Shown here piece after piece: positions 15,556-24,207 of a stretch of 64,000 bases of DNA (its first letter is position 1; every line of letters begins with the position of its first letter). The DNA lies in NCBI GenBank assembly GCA_045649025.1, contig JAZRPB010000024.1, forward strand, positions 1 to 64,000. Direction: 5' to 3'. The notes below the pieces were generated by a model. It was not told the DNA's origin and made no database searches. It worked only from the letters and a program-made list of their open reading frames with translations. The DNA comes from Ornithomonoglobus_A sp045649025 (GTDB lineage: Bacteria > Bacillota > Clostridia > UBA1381). The position numbers and the translations under genes are program-made.

Positions 15556-15682
15556 AACAACATAAGGGTTAAGTTTAACAAAAAAACTGTTGTGTTTTGG
15601 TAATTTTGTTAAAATTGACGAAAAAAAGGTTAAATAATATAAGGTGCAAATCAAGCTACCTAAAAGTAAGGGAGAGAGAGAA

Positions 15683-17167
15683 ATGAAATTAAAGAGATTT
15701 ATTTCAGCATTACTTTGTACTGCAATGGCAGGTACAATGGCAGTTGGTTTAACAAGCTGCGGCGGAGACAATGGCGGAGAAGGCGACGTTCTTCTTTGGT
15801 ATCAACTGGGTGATAAGCCTGCTGATCACGATATGGTTATGGCAGAGGCAAACAAAATCATTCAGGAAAAAATAGGTGTTACACTTGATATGCAATACAT
15901 AGATACAGCTTCATTCCAGGATAAAATGCAGTTAAAGGACGCATCTGGTGAGCCATATGACTTAGTTTTCACAGGTTATGTTAATAAGTATTATGACTGT
16001 GTAGATATGGGCAGTCTTTACGACATCACAGAGCTTATAGAAGAAGTTGGTATGACAGATGTTATTCCTCAATTCTATATAGATGCTGCATCTGTAAACG
16101 GCAGTGTATACGGTATTCCAAACATTCAGGTTATGTCAAACCCTGCTTGTACATGGCTCGACAAAGACCTTGCAGACGAAATTGGATTTGATGCAGAGGG
16201 TCTTCAACAAATGTATTATGATGCAACTGATTCAGTTGAAGATTATAAGGAAATTGCAGAAGTTTGGGACGGTTATTTTGCAAAGGTTAAAGCTGCAAGA
16301 CCCGACAAATTTACTATGATGCCTGCTGCGTTGATTCCTGAACTGTATGAAACATTCATCAGCGACGTTGCTATAAAGAGAGACGGCTCATCAGACGAGC
16401 TTGTTCTTAATTTCGAACTTCCAACTGCAAGAGTTGAAAGAGAAATGAAGCATAAGTGGTATAACGCTGGCTACATAAGAAAAGAAATTGCTTCACTTCA
16501 AAATGAACATGGTTCAGATGAAAGTAAGAGAACATATGCTATTCACCACAATGATAGCTGGAAGCCAGGTGGCGATGTATTATACAAAGAAACATTTGGT
16601 GCAGATGGTGTTTGTGTAACATATTCTAAACCATATATTTCACAGCAAAGAGCATTAGCAACAATGACATCTGTTGGTGCAAACTCAAAGAATCCTAAAA
16701 AGGCAGTTGAGCTATTAAAGCTTATAAATGAAGATAAAGATCTATATAACCTTATTTGTTGGGGTATAGAAGGAACTCACTATACAAAGAATGAAGACGG
16801 CACAATTACTGAAGTTGAAGAATCAGGATATTCAGGTGTTGGTGCAAACGCTTGGAAGTATGGTAATCAATTCAATGCGTATGTAATAGAAGGTCAGGAC
16901 GTTAATATTTGGGAAGAAACAGAAAAGATGAACAACGAAGCTATTAAGTCTCCGGTTCTTGGTTTTGTTCCTGACACAACATCAATAACATCAGAAATTG
17001 CTAATCTTGCAAATGTTTCTTCTGAATATTCAGGCAGAAACAAGGGTACACAGAGTCCTGACGAATGGTGGGATGAGTTTGTTGCAAAGAAATACGAAGC
17101 AGGTGCACAAAAGGTATTGGATGAAATTCAAAGACAATACGACGAATGGAAGGCATCACAGAAATAA
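15683..17167 (+). CDS. Extracellular solute-binding lipoprotein (LipO-like, carbohydrate ABC importer)
   Basis: The product is 494 aa. Its lipoprotein signal peptide ends in the lipobox LTSC, so the mature N-terminal Cys is lipid-anchored. The body is a family-1 solute-binding protein of the long LipO type. An extended hinge follows VLLWYQLGDKPADHDMVMAE, and the C-terminal third includes SVGANSKNPKKAVELLKLIN, characteristic of DUF3502-type members. Partners are the LplB/YtcP-type permeases downstream. The ligand is unknown, probably an oligosaccharide. ATG 15683 is preceded by GGGAGAGAGA; the frame from 15644 adds 13 residues before the signal and is rejected. Confidence 0.87.
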   Translation: MKLKRFISALLCTAMAGTMAVGLTSCGGDNGGEGDVLLWYQLGDKPADHDMVMAEANKIIQEKIGVTLDMQYIDTASFQDKMQLKDASGEPYDLVFTGYVNKYYDCVDMGSLYDITELIEEVGMTDVIPQFYIDAASVNGSVYGIPNIQVMSNPACTWLDKDLADEIGFDAEGLQQMYYDATDSVEDYKEIAEVWDGYFAKVKAARPDKFTMMPAALIPELYETFISDVAIKRDGSSDELVLNFELPTARVEREMKHKWYNAGYIRKEIASLQNEHGSDESKRTYAIHHNDSWKPGGDVLYKETFGADGVCVTYSKPYISQQRALATMTSVGANSKNPKKAVELLKLINEDKDLYNLICWGIEGTHYTKNEDGTITEVEESGYSGVGANAWKYGNQFNAYVIEGQDVNIWEETEKMNNEAIKSPVLGFVPDTTSITSEIANLANVSSEYSGRNKGTQSPDEWWDEFVAKKYEAGAQKVLDEIQRQYDEWKASQK

Positions 17168-17184
17168 TATAAGTTTATAAAAAT

Positions 17185-17224
17185 CTAACACAAGGGTTTT
17201 TATAGCCCTTGTGTTAGGTTTTTA
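17185..17224 (+). terminator. Internal terminator/attenuator between binding protein and permeases
   Basis: CTAACACAAGGG (17185-17196) pairs with CCCTTGTGTTAG (17206-17217), followed by GTTTTTA. It sits inside the operon, 17 nt after the binding-protein stop. This would lower permease expression relative to the abundant binding protein. Confidence 0.88.
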
Positions 17225-17246
17225 ATAGAAGGGAGAAATGGCGTTT

Positions 17247-18215
17247 ATGCAGAGCAAGAAGGAGACTGCCGTTAAAACTAAAACAGTTACATCTAAAAAG
17301 AGAAAGCTTACAAAAAGTGACTGGCAGTTGTATTCATTGTGTTTGATTCCGGTTTTACATGTTTTTGTATTTTGTTATATTCCAATGTTTGGTATTATAA
17401 TTGCATTCAAGAACTATAAGTTTAACCTGGGTATATTCGGAAGCGAATGGGTTGGCTTTAGCAACTTTGAGTTTTTCTTTAAATCCGATGTATTTGTTCA
17501 ATTGGTAAGAAATACAGTATTAAATAATGCATTCTTTATAATATGTGGTATATTGGCTGCTGTTACAGTTGGTGTTGCAATGTATCATATTAACAGTAGA
17601 AGATTTACAAAGGTCTACCAAACAATGTTAATATCTCCGCACTTTATGTCTTGGGTTATTGTTGCTTATATGACATATGCGGTTTTAAATCCATCATACG
17701 GTTACTTAAATCAACTTCTTGGATTATTTGGTGTTAAGCCAATAGACTGGTATTCAAAGCCAATGGCATGGCCTATCATATTGATGATTTGCTCTGTTTG
17801 GAAGCATGTTGGTGTTGACTCTGTTTACTACTATGCAACACTTATGGGTGTTGATACTTCACTGTTTGAAGCTGCGGAAATTGACGGTGCTAACAGATGG
17901 CAAATAATCTGGAATATAATATTGCCATTCCTTGTTCCTATTATTGTATTGTTGACTATCATTAAGATAGGTAATATTTTCCGTGCAGACTTTGGTTTGT
18001 TCTATTCGGTAACGCAGGACGGCGCAAGCGGTACATTGTATGAAACAACAAACGTTATCGATACATACATATTCAGAACCTTCAATTCTGGTGTGCGCGG
18101 TTCATATGGACTATCAGCAGCAGTTGGATTGTTGCAGTCATTTGTTGGTATTGTGATGGTATGTTCAACAAATGCTTTAGCTAAAAAGATAGACCCCGAT
18201 TACGGTTTATTCTAA
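17247..18215 (+). CDS. Carbohydrate ABC transporter permease, LplB/UgpA type
   Basis: The product is about 322 aa with six predicted membrane segments and the cytoplasmic EAA loop EAAEIDGANRWQIIWNIILP that docks the ATPase. The N-terminus is basic. I prefer ATG 17247, 11 nt after AAGGGAG. The in-frame ATG 17238 would be only 2 nt from that site, and the next gene uses the same 11-nt spacing. No ATPase gene is in this operon; an MsmX-like shared ATPase elsewhere is expected. Confidence 0.9.
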   Translation: MQSKKETAVKTKTVTSKKRKLTKSDWQLYSLCLIPVLHVFVFCYIPMFGIIIAFKNYKFNLGIFGSEWVGFSNFEFFFKSDVFVQLVRNTVLNNAFFIICGILAAVTVGVAMYHINSRRFTKVYQTMLISPHFMSWVIVAYMTYAVLNPSYGYLNQLLGLFGVKPIDWYSKPMAWPIILMICSVWKHVGVDSVYYYATLMGVDTSLFEAAEIDGANRWQIIWNIILPFLVPIIVLLTIIKIGNIFRADFGLFYSVTQDGASGTLYETTNVIDTYIFRTFNSGVRGSYGLSAAVGLLQSFVGIVMVCSTNALAKKIDPDYGLF

Positions 18216-18237
18216 TAGAAGGGAGGAATATTATACA

Positions 18238-19119
18238 ATGAAAAACAAAAATAGATTAACACAGTTTCTTCTTATTTTGACATTTGGTATATTATCAATA
18301 TTGGTTATATTCCCCTTCTGGCTACTTATAAGTGCATCATTATCTGATGGTGATGTTCTTATGAGAGAGGGCTATCAGATATGGCCAAAACCATTTGATT
18401 TTTCAGCATATCAATATGTGTTTGAAAATCCTGATCAAATTTTAAGAGCATATGGTGTAACAGCAGTCTATTCAGTGGCCGCAATGTTTTTGAGTACTTT
18501 GTTGATGGCTATGATTGCATATCCGCTAACAAGAAGCAACCTTAAGGGAAGAACCCAGATTAACTTCTATTTGTATTTTACAATGCTATTTAACGGTGGT
18601 CTTGTTCCAACATATTTGTTGATTGCAAAAGCACTTCATATGAATGATACAATTTGGGTATACATCATTCCTGGTCTTATCAGTCCGTGGAACATATTTA
18701 TGTTGAGAACGTCATTTAAGGCGGGTGTGCCGAATGAAATTATAGAAGCAGCAACAATAGACGGTGCTTCAGAATATACAATATTCTTTAGAATGATTTT
18801 ACCATTATCGAAGCCTGTTATAGCAACTGTTGCACTGCTTATATTCCTATCCAACTGGAATAACTGGAATATATCTCTTATCTATGTAACAAATCCAAAG
18901 CTGTACAGCTTGCAGTATTTGTTGCAGAAGATAATGGAAGATATAAATGTGTTGAAGATGAACGCTCAAGCGGGTATTGATATTGGTGGTGTGGAAATTC
19001 CATCAGAAACAATTCGTATGGCAATGGCTATGGTTGTTGCAGGACCTGCACTATTGATATTCCCATTCTTCCAGAAGTACTTTGTTAAGGGCTTAACTGT
19101 TGGTTCAGTTAAGGGTTAA
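18238..19119 (+). CDS. Carbohydrate ABC transporter permease, YtcP/LplC type
   Basis: The product is 293 aa with six membrane segments. Its EAA loop is EAATIDGASEYTIFFRMILP, and the C-terminus PFFQKYFVKGLTVGSVKG is typical of MalG-like permeases of this subfamily. It pairs with the preceding permease as a heterodimer. GGGAGG site 11 nt before ATG; 22-bp gap to the upstream gene; terminator immediately after. Confidence 0.92.
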   Translation: MKNKNRLTQFLLILTFGILSILVIFPFWLLISASLSDGDVLMREGYQIWPKPFDFSAYQYVFENPDQILRAYGVTAVYSVAAMFLSTLLMAMIAYPLTRSNLKGRTQINFYLYFTMLFNGGLVPTYLLIAKALHMNDTIWVYIIPGLISPWNIFMLRTSFKAGVPNEIIEAATIDGASEYTIFFRMILPLSKPVIATVALLIFLSNWNNWNISLIYVTNPKLYSLQYLLQKIMEDINVLKMNAQAGIDIGGVEIPSETIRMAMAMVVAGPALLIFPFFQKYFVKGLTVGSVKG

Positions 19120-19136
19120 TGAAAAATAGTGAATTT

Positions 19137-19169
19137 AAAAGGAATGTAATTAATTACATTCCTTTTTTT
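19137..19169 (+). terminator. Intrinsic terminator after the importer operon
   Basis: Perfect palindrome AAAGGAATGTAAT/ATTACATTCCTTT with the T-run at 19162-19169. Confidence 0.93.
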
Positions 19170-19190
19170 GTGCAAGATATAAATAATACA

Positions 19191-19252
19191 TTGTAGGGGA
19201 CGTTCACGAACGTCCCGTAAAAACGGGCGACCACATAGGGTCGCCCCTACAA
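19191..19252. repeat. Short GC-rich palindromic repeat (three-hairpin element)
   Basis: Outer arms TTGTAGGGG (19191-19199) and CCCCTACAA (19244-19252) enclose GACGTTC-AC-GAACGTC, CCCGT-AAAA-ACGGG and GGGCGACC-acata-GGTCGCCC. GC content is far above the surroundings. This resembles dispersed REP/MITE-like elements of gut Firmicutes, but only this copy is in the window. It lies 22 bp after the operon terminator. Confidence 0.7.
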
Positions 19253-19384
19253 AATGGCACAACAACATTATTATAATTTAAATATTGCCTTTGTTATTCC
19301 TCTCAAAAATTTTGGCATCCTAAAAACTTTAATTTTCATTTTCTACCACAAACTCCTTTCATACTCTAAAAGCTGTTTCCTTTT

Positions 19385-19549
19385 TTACCACTTAAATAAG
19401 CATAGGTATCCGAAAGTAATTAAAAGCACAGTTTCTATAACTGCCACAACTGCAAGAGGTAAAAACATTCCGCAAATCATCCCAGTACAAAACGAAAGAG
19501 CAACAAGCCCTAATGTTTTTGAAAATCCCGATGCACATACGTTTATCAT
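19385..19549 (-). CDS. Small hydrophobic protein of unknown function
   Basis: The 54-aa frame (MINVCASGFSKTLGLVALSF, then a second hydrophobic stretch AVVAVIETVLLITFGYLCLF) would form two membrane helices. ATG 19547-19549 has a good AAGGGGTGG site 5 nt upstream on the minus strand, which the longer frame lacks. No family is recognised. It is alone, flanked by the palindromic repeat and the GntR promoter region. Real but unproven. Confidence 0.5.
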   Translation of the reverse strand: MINVCASGFSKTLGLVALSFCTGMICGMFLPLAVVAVIETVLLITFGYLCLFKW

Positions 19550-19705
19550 TTTAACCACCCCTTTATATACTATTATTATATGATAAAGCATTAAAAAATG
19601 TTACAAATTTGATTATATAAGCTCCTTTGCTGCGTTTTCAATAACGGCAGGCAGGCGTTTAAATAACATATTATAAAAATATTTTATTAAATTTTAGAAA
19701 ACCTA

Positions 19706-19776
19706 TTGACAAATTGCTAAATATACTGTATTATAAATATTAATACAGATAATACAAATAATACAGTTAATACAAG
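19706..19776 (+). promoter_or_regulatory. GntR operon promoter with inverted repeat and four tandem AATACA repeats
   Basis: TTGACA (19706-19711), 17-bp spacer, TATTAT (19729-19734). CTGTATT (19727-19733) and AATACAG (19742-19748) form a perfect 7-bp dyad across the -10. Starting with the second arm, AATACA recurs four times at an exact 9-bp period (19742, 19751, 19760, 19769) up to the ribosome binding site. This is very likely the autoregulatory operator of the YtrA-type GntR protein. Confidence 0.8.
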
Positions 19777-19790
19777 AGGAGGTGAGGGAG

Positions 19791-20162
19791 TTGATTCAAC
19801 TTGATTTATATGACCACAGACCGTTATATGAGCAGATAAAGGATAAAATTAAGGGGCTTATTATATCGGGTGCTCTAAAGGCTGATGAGCAAATTCCGTC
19901 GGTGCGTGAAATGGCACAAAGGCTAACAATTAATCCAAATACAATACAAAGAGCATATAAGGATTTGGAAACAGAAGGATATATTTATTCAGTAAGAGCA
20001 AAGGGGAGCTTTGTTTCAACAAGGTCACACATAAGAGAAAAAACAGAAAATGATACTATTATGGAAGAATTTGAGGCATTGTTAAAGCAAGCAAAATTCC
20101 TGAAAGTATCGAAAGAAGAAATCATAAAAAAAGTTAATGAAATATATAAGGAGGGGAAGTAA
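19791..20162 (+). CDS. GntR-family transcriptional regulator, YtrA subfamily
   Basis: The product is 123 aa. The N-terminal winged HTH (LYEQIKDKIKGLIISGALKA, then IPSVREMAQRLTINPNTIQR) is followed by a short C-terminal helical dimerisation region with no ligand domain, which defines the YtrA subfamily. These proteins normally repress the ABC exporter encoded next to them, as here. TTG 19791 lies 8 nt after AGGAGG. An in-frame GTG at 19782 overlaps the site. The stop codon abuts the ATPase start. Confidence 0.9.
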   Translation: MIQLDLYDHRPLYEQIKDKIKGLIISGALKADEQIPSVREMAQRLTINPNTIQRAYKDLETEGYIYSVRAKGSFVSTRSHIREKTENDTIMEEFEALLKQAKFLKVSKEEIIKKVNEIYKEGK

Positions 20163-21059
20163 GTGATTAAAGTAAAATCCGTTGTAAAGACGTTCGATGG
20201 CTTTAAGGCGTTAGATGGTCTTGATATAAATGTAAAAAAGGGCTCTGTTTACGGTCTTGTTGGACCAAACGGAGCAGGCAAGACAACGATTATCAAGCAT
20301 ATGGCGGGTGTGTATATACCCGATAGCGGTGTGGTTGAAATTGATGGAGAAAATATTTTTGAAAATGCAGATATAAAAAAGAGAGTTGTATTAATAAGTG
20401 ACGATCTATATTTTTTCCCAGGTTATTCAATAAAGGATATGGCCTCCTTCTACAAGGGCATATATCCAAATTGGGATAATGAGAGGTTTACTTCTCTTGC
20501 AGATGTGTTTAAAATAGATATAAAACGCCCTGTGAGAAGATTATCGAAAGGTATGCAAAAACAGGTTGCATTTTGGCTTGGACTGTGTGCAATGCCCGAC
20601 GTTATGCTTCTTGATGAGCCTGTTGACGGACTTGACCCTGTTATGAGAAGAAATGTGTGGAGTTTAATCCTTGCAGATGTGGAAAAACGAGGTCTGACAG
20701 TGCTTGTATCAAGCCATAATTTGCGTGAATTAGAGGACGTGTGCGACTATGTTGGTATAATGCATAACGGTAAAATTGCAATAGAAAAAGCACTTGATGA
20801 GGTGAAGGGCAACATTCATAAGGTGCAAACTGCAATTAAAGGCGGCGTGTGTGATGAGCTTTTAGGTGAAATAGATGTATTAAAGCACGAAAAGGTCGGC
20901 AGTGTGGATATGCTTATTGTAAGAGGCGACTACGAAAAAATAGAAGAGCAAATAAAAAAATATAATCCTCTTATTTTAGATGTTATCCCATTGACGTTGG
21001 AGGAAATTTTTATATATGAGTTGGGAGGTTTGGGATATGAGCTTGAAATCATTAGTTAA
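20163..21059 (+). CDS. ABC transporter ATP-binding protein (YtrB-like)
   Basis: The product is 298 aa from a GTG start immediately after the gntR stop, with AGGAGGGG at 20149-20156. Walker A GPNGAGKTT, Q-loop region SDDLYFFPG, signature RLSKGMQKQV (LSKGM replaces LSGGQ), Walker B VMLLDEPVDGLDP and H-loop SSHNLREL are all present. A C-terminal accessory domain of about 80 residues follows. It should power export or sensing with the membrane protein downstream, whose start overlaps it by 23 nt. Confidence 0.92.
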   Translation: MIKVKSVVKTFDGFKALDGLDINVKKGSVYGLVGPNGAGKTTIIKHMAGVYIPDSGVVEIDGENIFENADIKKRVVLISDDLYFFPGYSIKDMASFYKGIYPNWDNERFTSLADVFKIDIKRPVRRLSKGMQKQVAFWLGLCAMPDVMLLDEPVDGLDPVMRRNVWSLILADVEKRGLTVLVSSHNLRELEDVCDYVGIMHNGKIAIEKALDEVKGNIHKVQTAIKGGVCDELLGEIDVLKHEKVGSVDMLIVRGDYEKIEEQIKKYNPLILDVIPLTLEEIFIYELGGLGYELEIIS

Positions 21060-23025
21060 TGCAAGTATTATAAAATCAGATTTAAGAAGATATTGGTATC
21101 TTGGTGCATTGTTTGCAATTATGATATTTCTGACCTCCGTTATGTTTGTAACAAGCGGGTATCATTCAAGAGTTGAGGGATTTGAATTATTGCCATTTTA
21201 TGAAACAAGCTTTGCAGATGCAATGTTTATATCAGTTTTTCCAATATGCATTTTCTGTGTGCTGATAAGTGCAATAATATTTTCATACATACAGCATAAA
21301 AGTGCAGTATCGCTGATGCATAGCCTGCCAATAAAGCGTGAAAAGCTATATTTTTCACATATTGTATCGTGTGCAATATTGGTTGTGGTTGCATTTTTAA
21401 TAAACGTAGTAATTTTACTGTCGCTTCGTGAGGGTGCGCCATGTCAGTACAGGGTATCTGATGTATTCAACTGGTTTTTTGTGTCGTTGGTGTATTGCTT
21501 TGTTATATCAGGCTTAACAGTTCTTTGCACAGCTATCACAGGCTCTCTTATGGCGTCGATTGTTATACCGTATGCAATATTACTTGTTCCTGTATTTCTT
21601 GAGGCAATAGTATATTATTTGTGCAGTGTGTATTTATACGGCTTCAGTGACGACAGTGCCTTTGCAATCAGTAGTAAAATTTACTTAAATTATGAGGGAA
21701 TGTTCACAAAAGGCGGCATTTTACTATACTTAATTTTGGGGTTGTTGTTCCTGTTAGTCGGACTTTGGGCATATAAAAAACGTCATCTTGAAAATAACGG
21801 AGTAATTGTTGCATTTAAAAGGCTTAATCCTGTGTTTCTGTATGCAGTGGCAATAGGTGTAGGCTTTTGCGGATTTATGTATATAGGTGAGATTACGAAT
21901 ATTGAGAGCCTGTGGTTTGCAATTCCGTTTGGTGCATTAGGTGTTGTGGTTGCAAGAATGATAATTCAAAAAACCTTTAAGCCTTCAAAATTTATAAAGC
22001 CGATTGTGATTTACGTTGTATTTATTTTTGTGGTTTATGCCTTTACAGGTCTTGACATAACAGGCTACGAAAAGAGAGTACCTGAATTTGACGAGATTGA
22101 AAGCGTAAATATAAGCGGAATTTACAGAAGTATTGGCAGCACATATATAAATGATGTTGAATTGTATGAAGACGAGGAGGAAATACACGATACAACAATA
22201 AAGGGTGAGGACATAAAAAAGGTTATGGCACTTCATAGGGCAATAACCCAAAATCAGATAATATTTGAGCCTCGCACTGATTATGTATCAATTCCTGTTG
22301 AGTATCAGCTAAAAAACAATAAAACCTTAAAGCGTAATTATTACATACGCACCAACAGTGAAATATATTCTCTTTATGGCGATGTTATGGATATCCCTGT
22401 AATAAAGGCGGATAGGTTTTCAATACTGTCAGATGCAAAAAAGCATTATAGAGACGCAAAAATTATGGTGCATAACAGAACCTTAAAGGAAGTAACAAAT
22501 GATGAAATGCTAAAGCTTATTGAGGCCATAAAGGCAGACATAAGCACATTGAAATTTAAAGAATACGATAATATTAACTCCGCAATTCAAGTGAGAATTA
22601 ATTACTCCACACCAACTAAAAAGAAGAACGGCGAAAAGGTAACAGATAAAAGTATGTGGTGGGAAAAACAGGAAACCTACAACATCCGTACCTCATATAA
22701 AAACACAATTGCACTGCTCAACGAGTGGGGTATTAGTGGTGGCCTTGATATTGCAGACGAAATAAAAAGTATTACAATAAATAAAATTGCTGATGATATG
22801 CTTAATGAAGTTGAAATGTTTGATATGGTAAAATCAAAGAAAGAACATATTGAGCTATCAAAAATAACTGATAAACAAGAAATACAAGAGCTTATAAAGT
22901 TTATTGATAATAATATAGAAAATCACAACAATACAAATGTACAGTATTTGTTTAATGTTGAGTTTAATGATGGCACATACACCGATATTTATGTAAAATC
23001 TGGCGAAGTGCCACCATATGTATAA
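21037..23025 (+). CDS. ABC exporter membrane subunit with large C-terminal extracytoplasmic domain
   Basis: The product is 662 aa. The first about 330 residues contain roughly eight membrane spans, including SLMHSLPIKREKLYFSHIVS, a loop typical of ABC-2-like permeases of this type. The last about 310 residues are soluble, rich in charged residues, and probably outside the cell (DUF6449-like; assignment tentative). ATG 21037 follows GGGAGG by 8 nt; the frame from 21016 precedes it and is rejected. The substrate is unknown; peptide or cell-envelope stress is usual for YtrA-type operons. Confidence 0.8.
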   Translation: MSLKSLVNASIIKSDLRRYWYLGALFAIMIFLTSVMFVTSGYHSRVEGFELLPFYETSFADAMFISVFPICIFCVLISAIIFSYIQHKSAVSLMHSLPIKREKLYFSHIVSCAILVVVAFLINVVILLSLREGAPCQYRVSDVFNWFFVSLVYCFVISGLTVLCTAITGSLMASIVIPYAILLVPVFLEAIVYYLCSVYLYGFSDDSAFAISSKIYLNYEGMFTKGGILLYLILGLLFLLVGLWAYKKRHLENNGVIVAFKRLNPVFLYAVAIGVGFCGFMYIGEITNIESLWFAIPFGALGVVVARMIIQKTFKPSKFIKPIVIYVVFIFVVYAFTGLDITGYEKRVPEFDEIESVNISGIYRSIGSTYINDVELYEDEEEIHDTTIKGEDIKKVMALHRAITQNQIIFEPRTDYVSIPVEYQLKNNKTLKRNYYIRTNSEIYSLYGDVMDIPVIKADRFSILSDAKKHYRDAKIMVHNRTLKEVTNDEMLKLIEAIKADISTLKFKEYDNINSAIQVRINYSTPTKKKNGEKVTDKSMWWEKQETYNIRTSYKNTIALLNEWGISGGLDIADEIKSITINKIADDMLNEVEMFDMVKSKKEHIELSKITDKQEIQELIKFIDNNIENHNNTNVQYLFNVEFNDGTYTDIYVKSGEVPPYV

Positions 23026-23040
23026 AACGGAGGAAGATAG

Positions 23041-24018
23041 ATGAATATTGCAATAATAATACTGCTAGTGGTCTTAATTATACTTGTTGTTGCCTTTGGA
23101 TATGTAATAATATCAAAGAGCAAGGACGATAAAAGCAGTGAGTTCGTGGCACAGATGGGCTCACAGATTGTTAATACGCAGGATAAAATAGGTAAGTATC
23201 AAACTGAAAAGCTAAACAGTATGGATACAAGAATAAATGCACTTTCGGCTGATATGAACACACGTCTTGAGCGTCTTTCACGCAGTATGGGTGAGATGCA
23301 GTCGCTTGCAGGGGGTGTTGAGGAATTAAGAAAAACACTTTCAAACGTAAAAACAAGAGGTATTTTGGGAGAATGGCAGCTGGGGGCAATTTTGTCGGAA
23401 ATTATGACAAGAGAGCAATACGAGGAAAATGTGTGTACAGTTCCAAACACAAGAAACCCTGTTGAATTTGCCATAAAGCTGCCGTCGGAAAATGGTGTTG
23501 TGTATCTTCCTATCGACTCCAAATTCCCGCTTGATGCATATTATAATCTCCTTGATGCATATGAAAACGGCGACTCATCACAGGTGGATGACTGTGCAAA
23601 GCTGCTTATAGGCAGAGTAGATAAGTTTGCAAAGGATATAAAGGAAAAATATATTGCACCTCCGCACACCACGGAATTTGGTATTTTATTCGTACCCATA
23701 GAGGGGTTATATGCCGAGCTTGTAAAGCGTGGTATGTGTGAAATATTGCAGACTAAATATAAAATATCTCTTGCAGGACCAGCAAATTTAGCGGCACTTT
23801 TAAATGCGTTGCAGATGGGCTTTAAAACTCTTGCAGTAAATGAAAAGGCGGATGAAATATGGCATCAGCTTGTTGCTATAAAGGGTGAGTTTGAAAAATT
23901 TAATGATGTTTTGGAAAAAGCACAACAGCACATACTCCTTGCAGAAAAGGACATAAATGAGCTTATGGGTGTAAGAACAAGAAAAATACAGAGAGAGCTC
24001 GACAAACTTCAGCAATGA
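23041..24018 (+). CDS. rmuC: RmuC family DNA recombination protein
   Basis: The product is 325 aa, shorter than E. coli RmuC. An N-terminal membrane anchor (IAIIILLVVLIILVVAFGYV) is followed by a coiled-coil region (about 35-100) and the conserved RmuC core: RGILGEWQLGAILSEIM, then LPIDSKFPLDAYYNL and FGILFVPIEGLYAELVKR. The family has a PD-(D/E)XK-like nuclease fold and limits inversions at short repeats in E. coli. GGAGGAAGATAG precedes ATG. It is 15 bp after the exporter gene and may be co-transcribed. Confidence 0.9.
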   Translation: MNIAIIILLVVLIILVVAFGYVIISKSKDDKSSEFVAQMGSQIVNTQDKIGKYQTEKLNSMDTRINALSADMNTRLERLSRSMGEMQSLAGGVEELRKTLSNVKTRGILGEWQLGAILSEIMTREQYEENVCTVPNTRNPVEFAIKLPSENGVVYLPIDSKFPLDAYYNLLDAYENGDSSQVDDCAKLLIGRVDKFAKDIKEKYIAPPHTTEFGILFVPIEGLYAELVKRGMCEILQTKYKISLAGPANLAALLNALQMGFKTLAVNEKADEIWHQLVAIKGEFEKFNDVLEKAQQHILLAEKDINELMGVRTRKIQRELDKLQQ

Positions 24019-24113
24019 TGTGAAAAAAATGCTCGTTGCATCTCATTATATTTAATTGTATAAGTCAACCCATCACATCTGTATTATGTAATATTTTTGT
24101 AACACAAAAACTC

Positions 24114-24142
24114 TTGACTAAATTGGGATATAGAGGTATAAT
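24114..24142 (+). promoter_or_regulatory. secDF promoter
   Basis: TTGACT (24114-24119), 17-bp spacer, TATAAT (24137-24142). Confidence 0.88.
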
Positions 24143-24207
24143 ATTATAGATGTATTATATATGGAATAACATATAAATGTTGTTTTAAAAAGAAAGGAAT
24201 GAAATAC

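Noticed and set aside
19742..19776. Tandem AATACA repeats as a CRISPR-like array
   Set aside because: The repeat unit is 9 bp without spacers; it fits an operator, and no cas genes are in the window.
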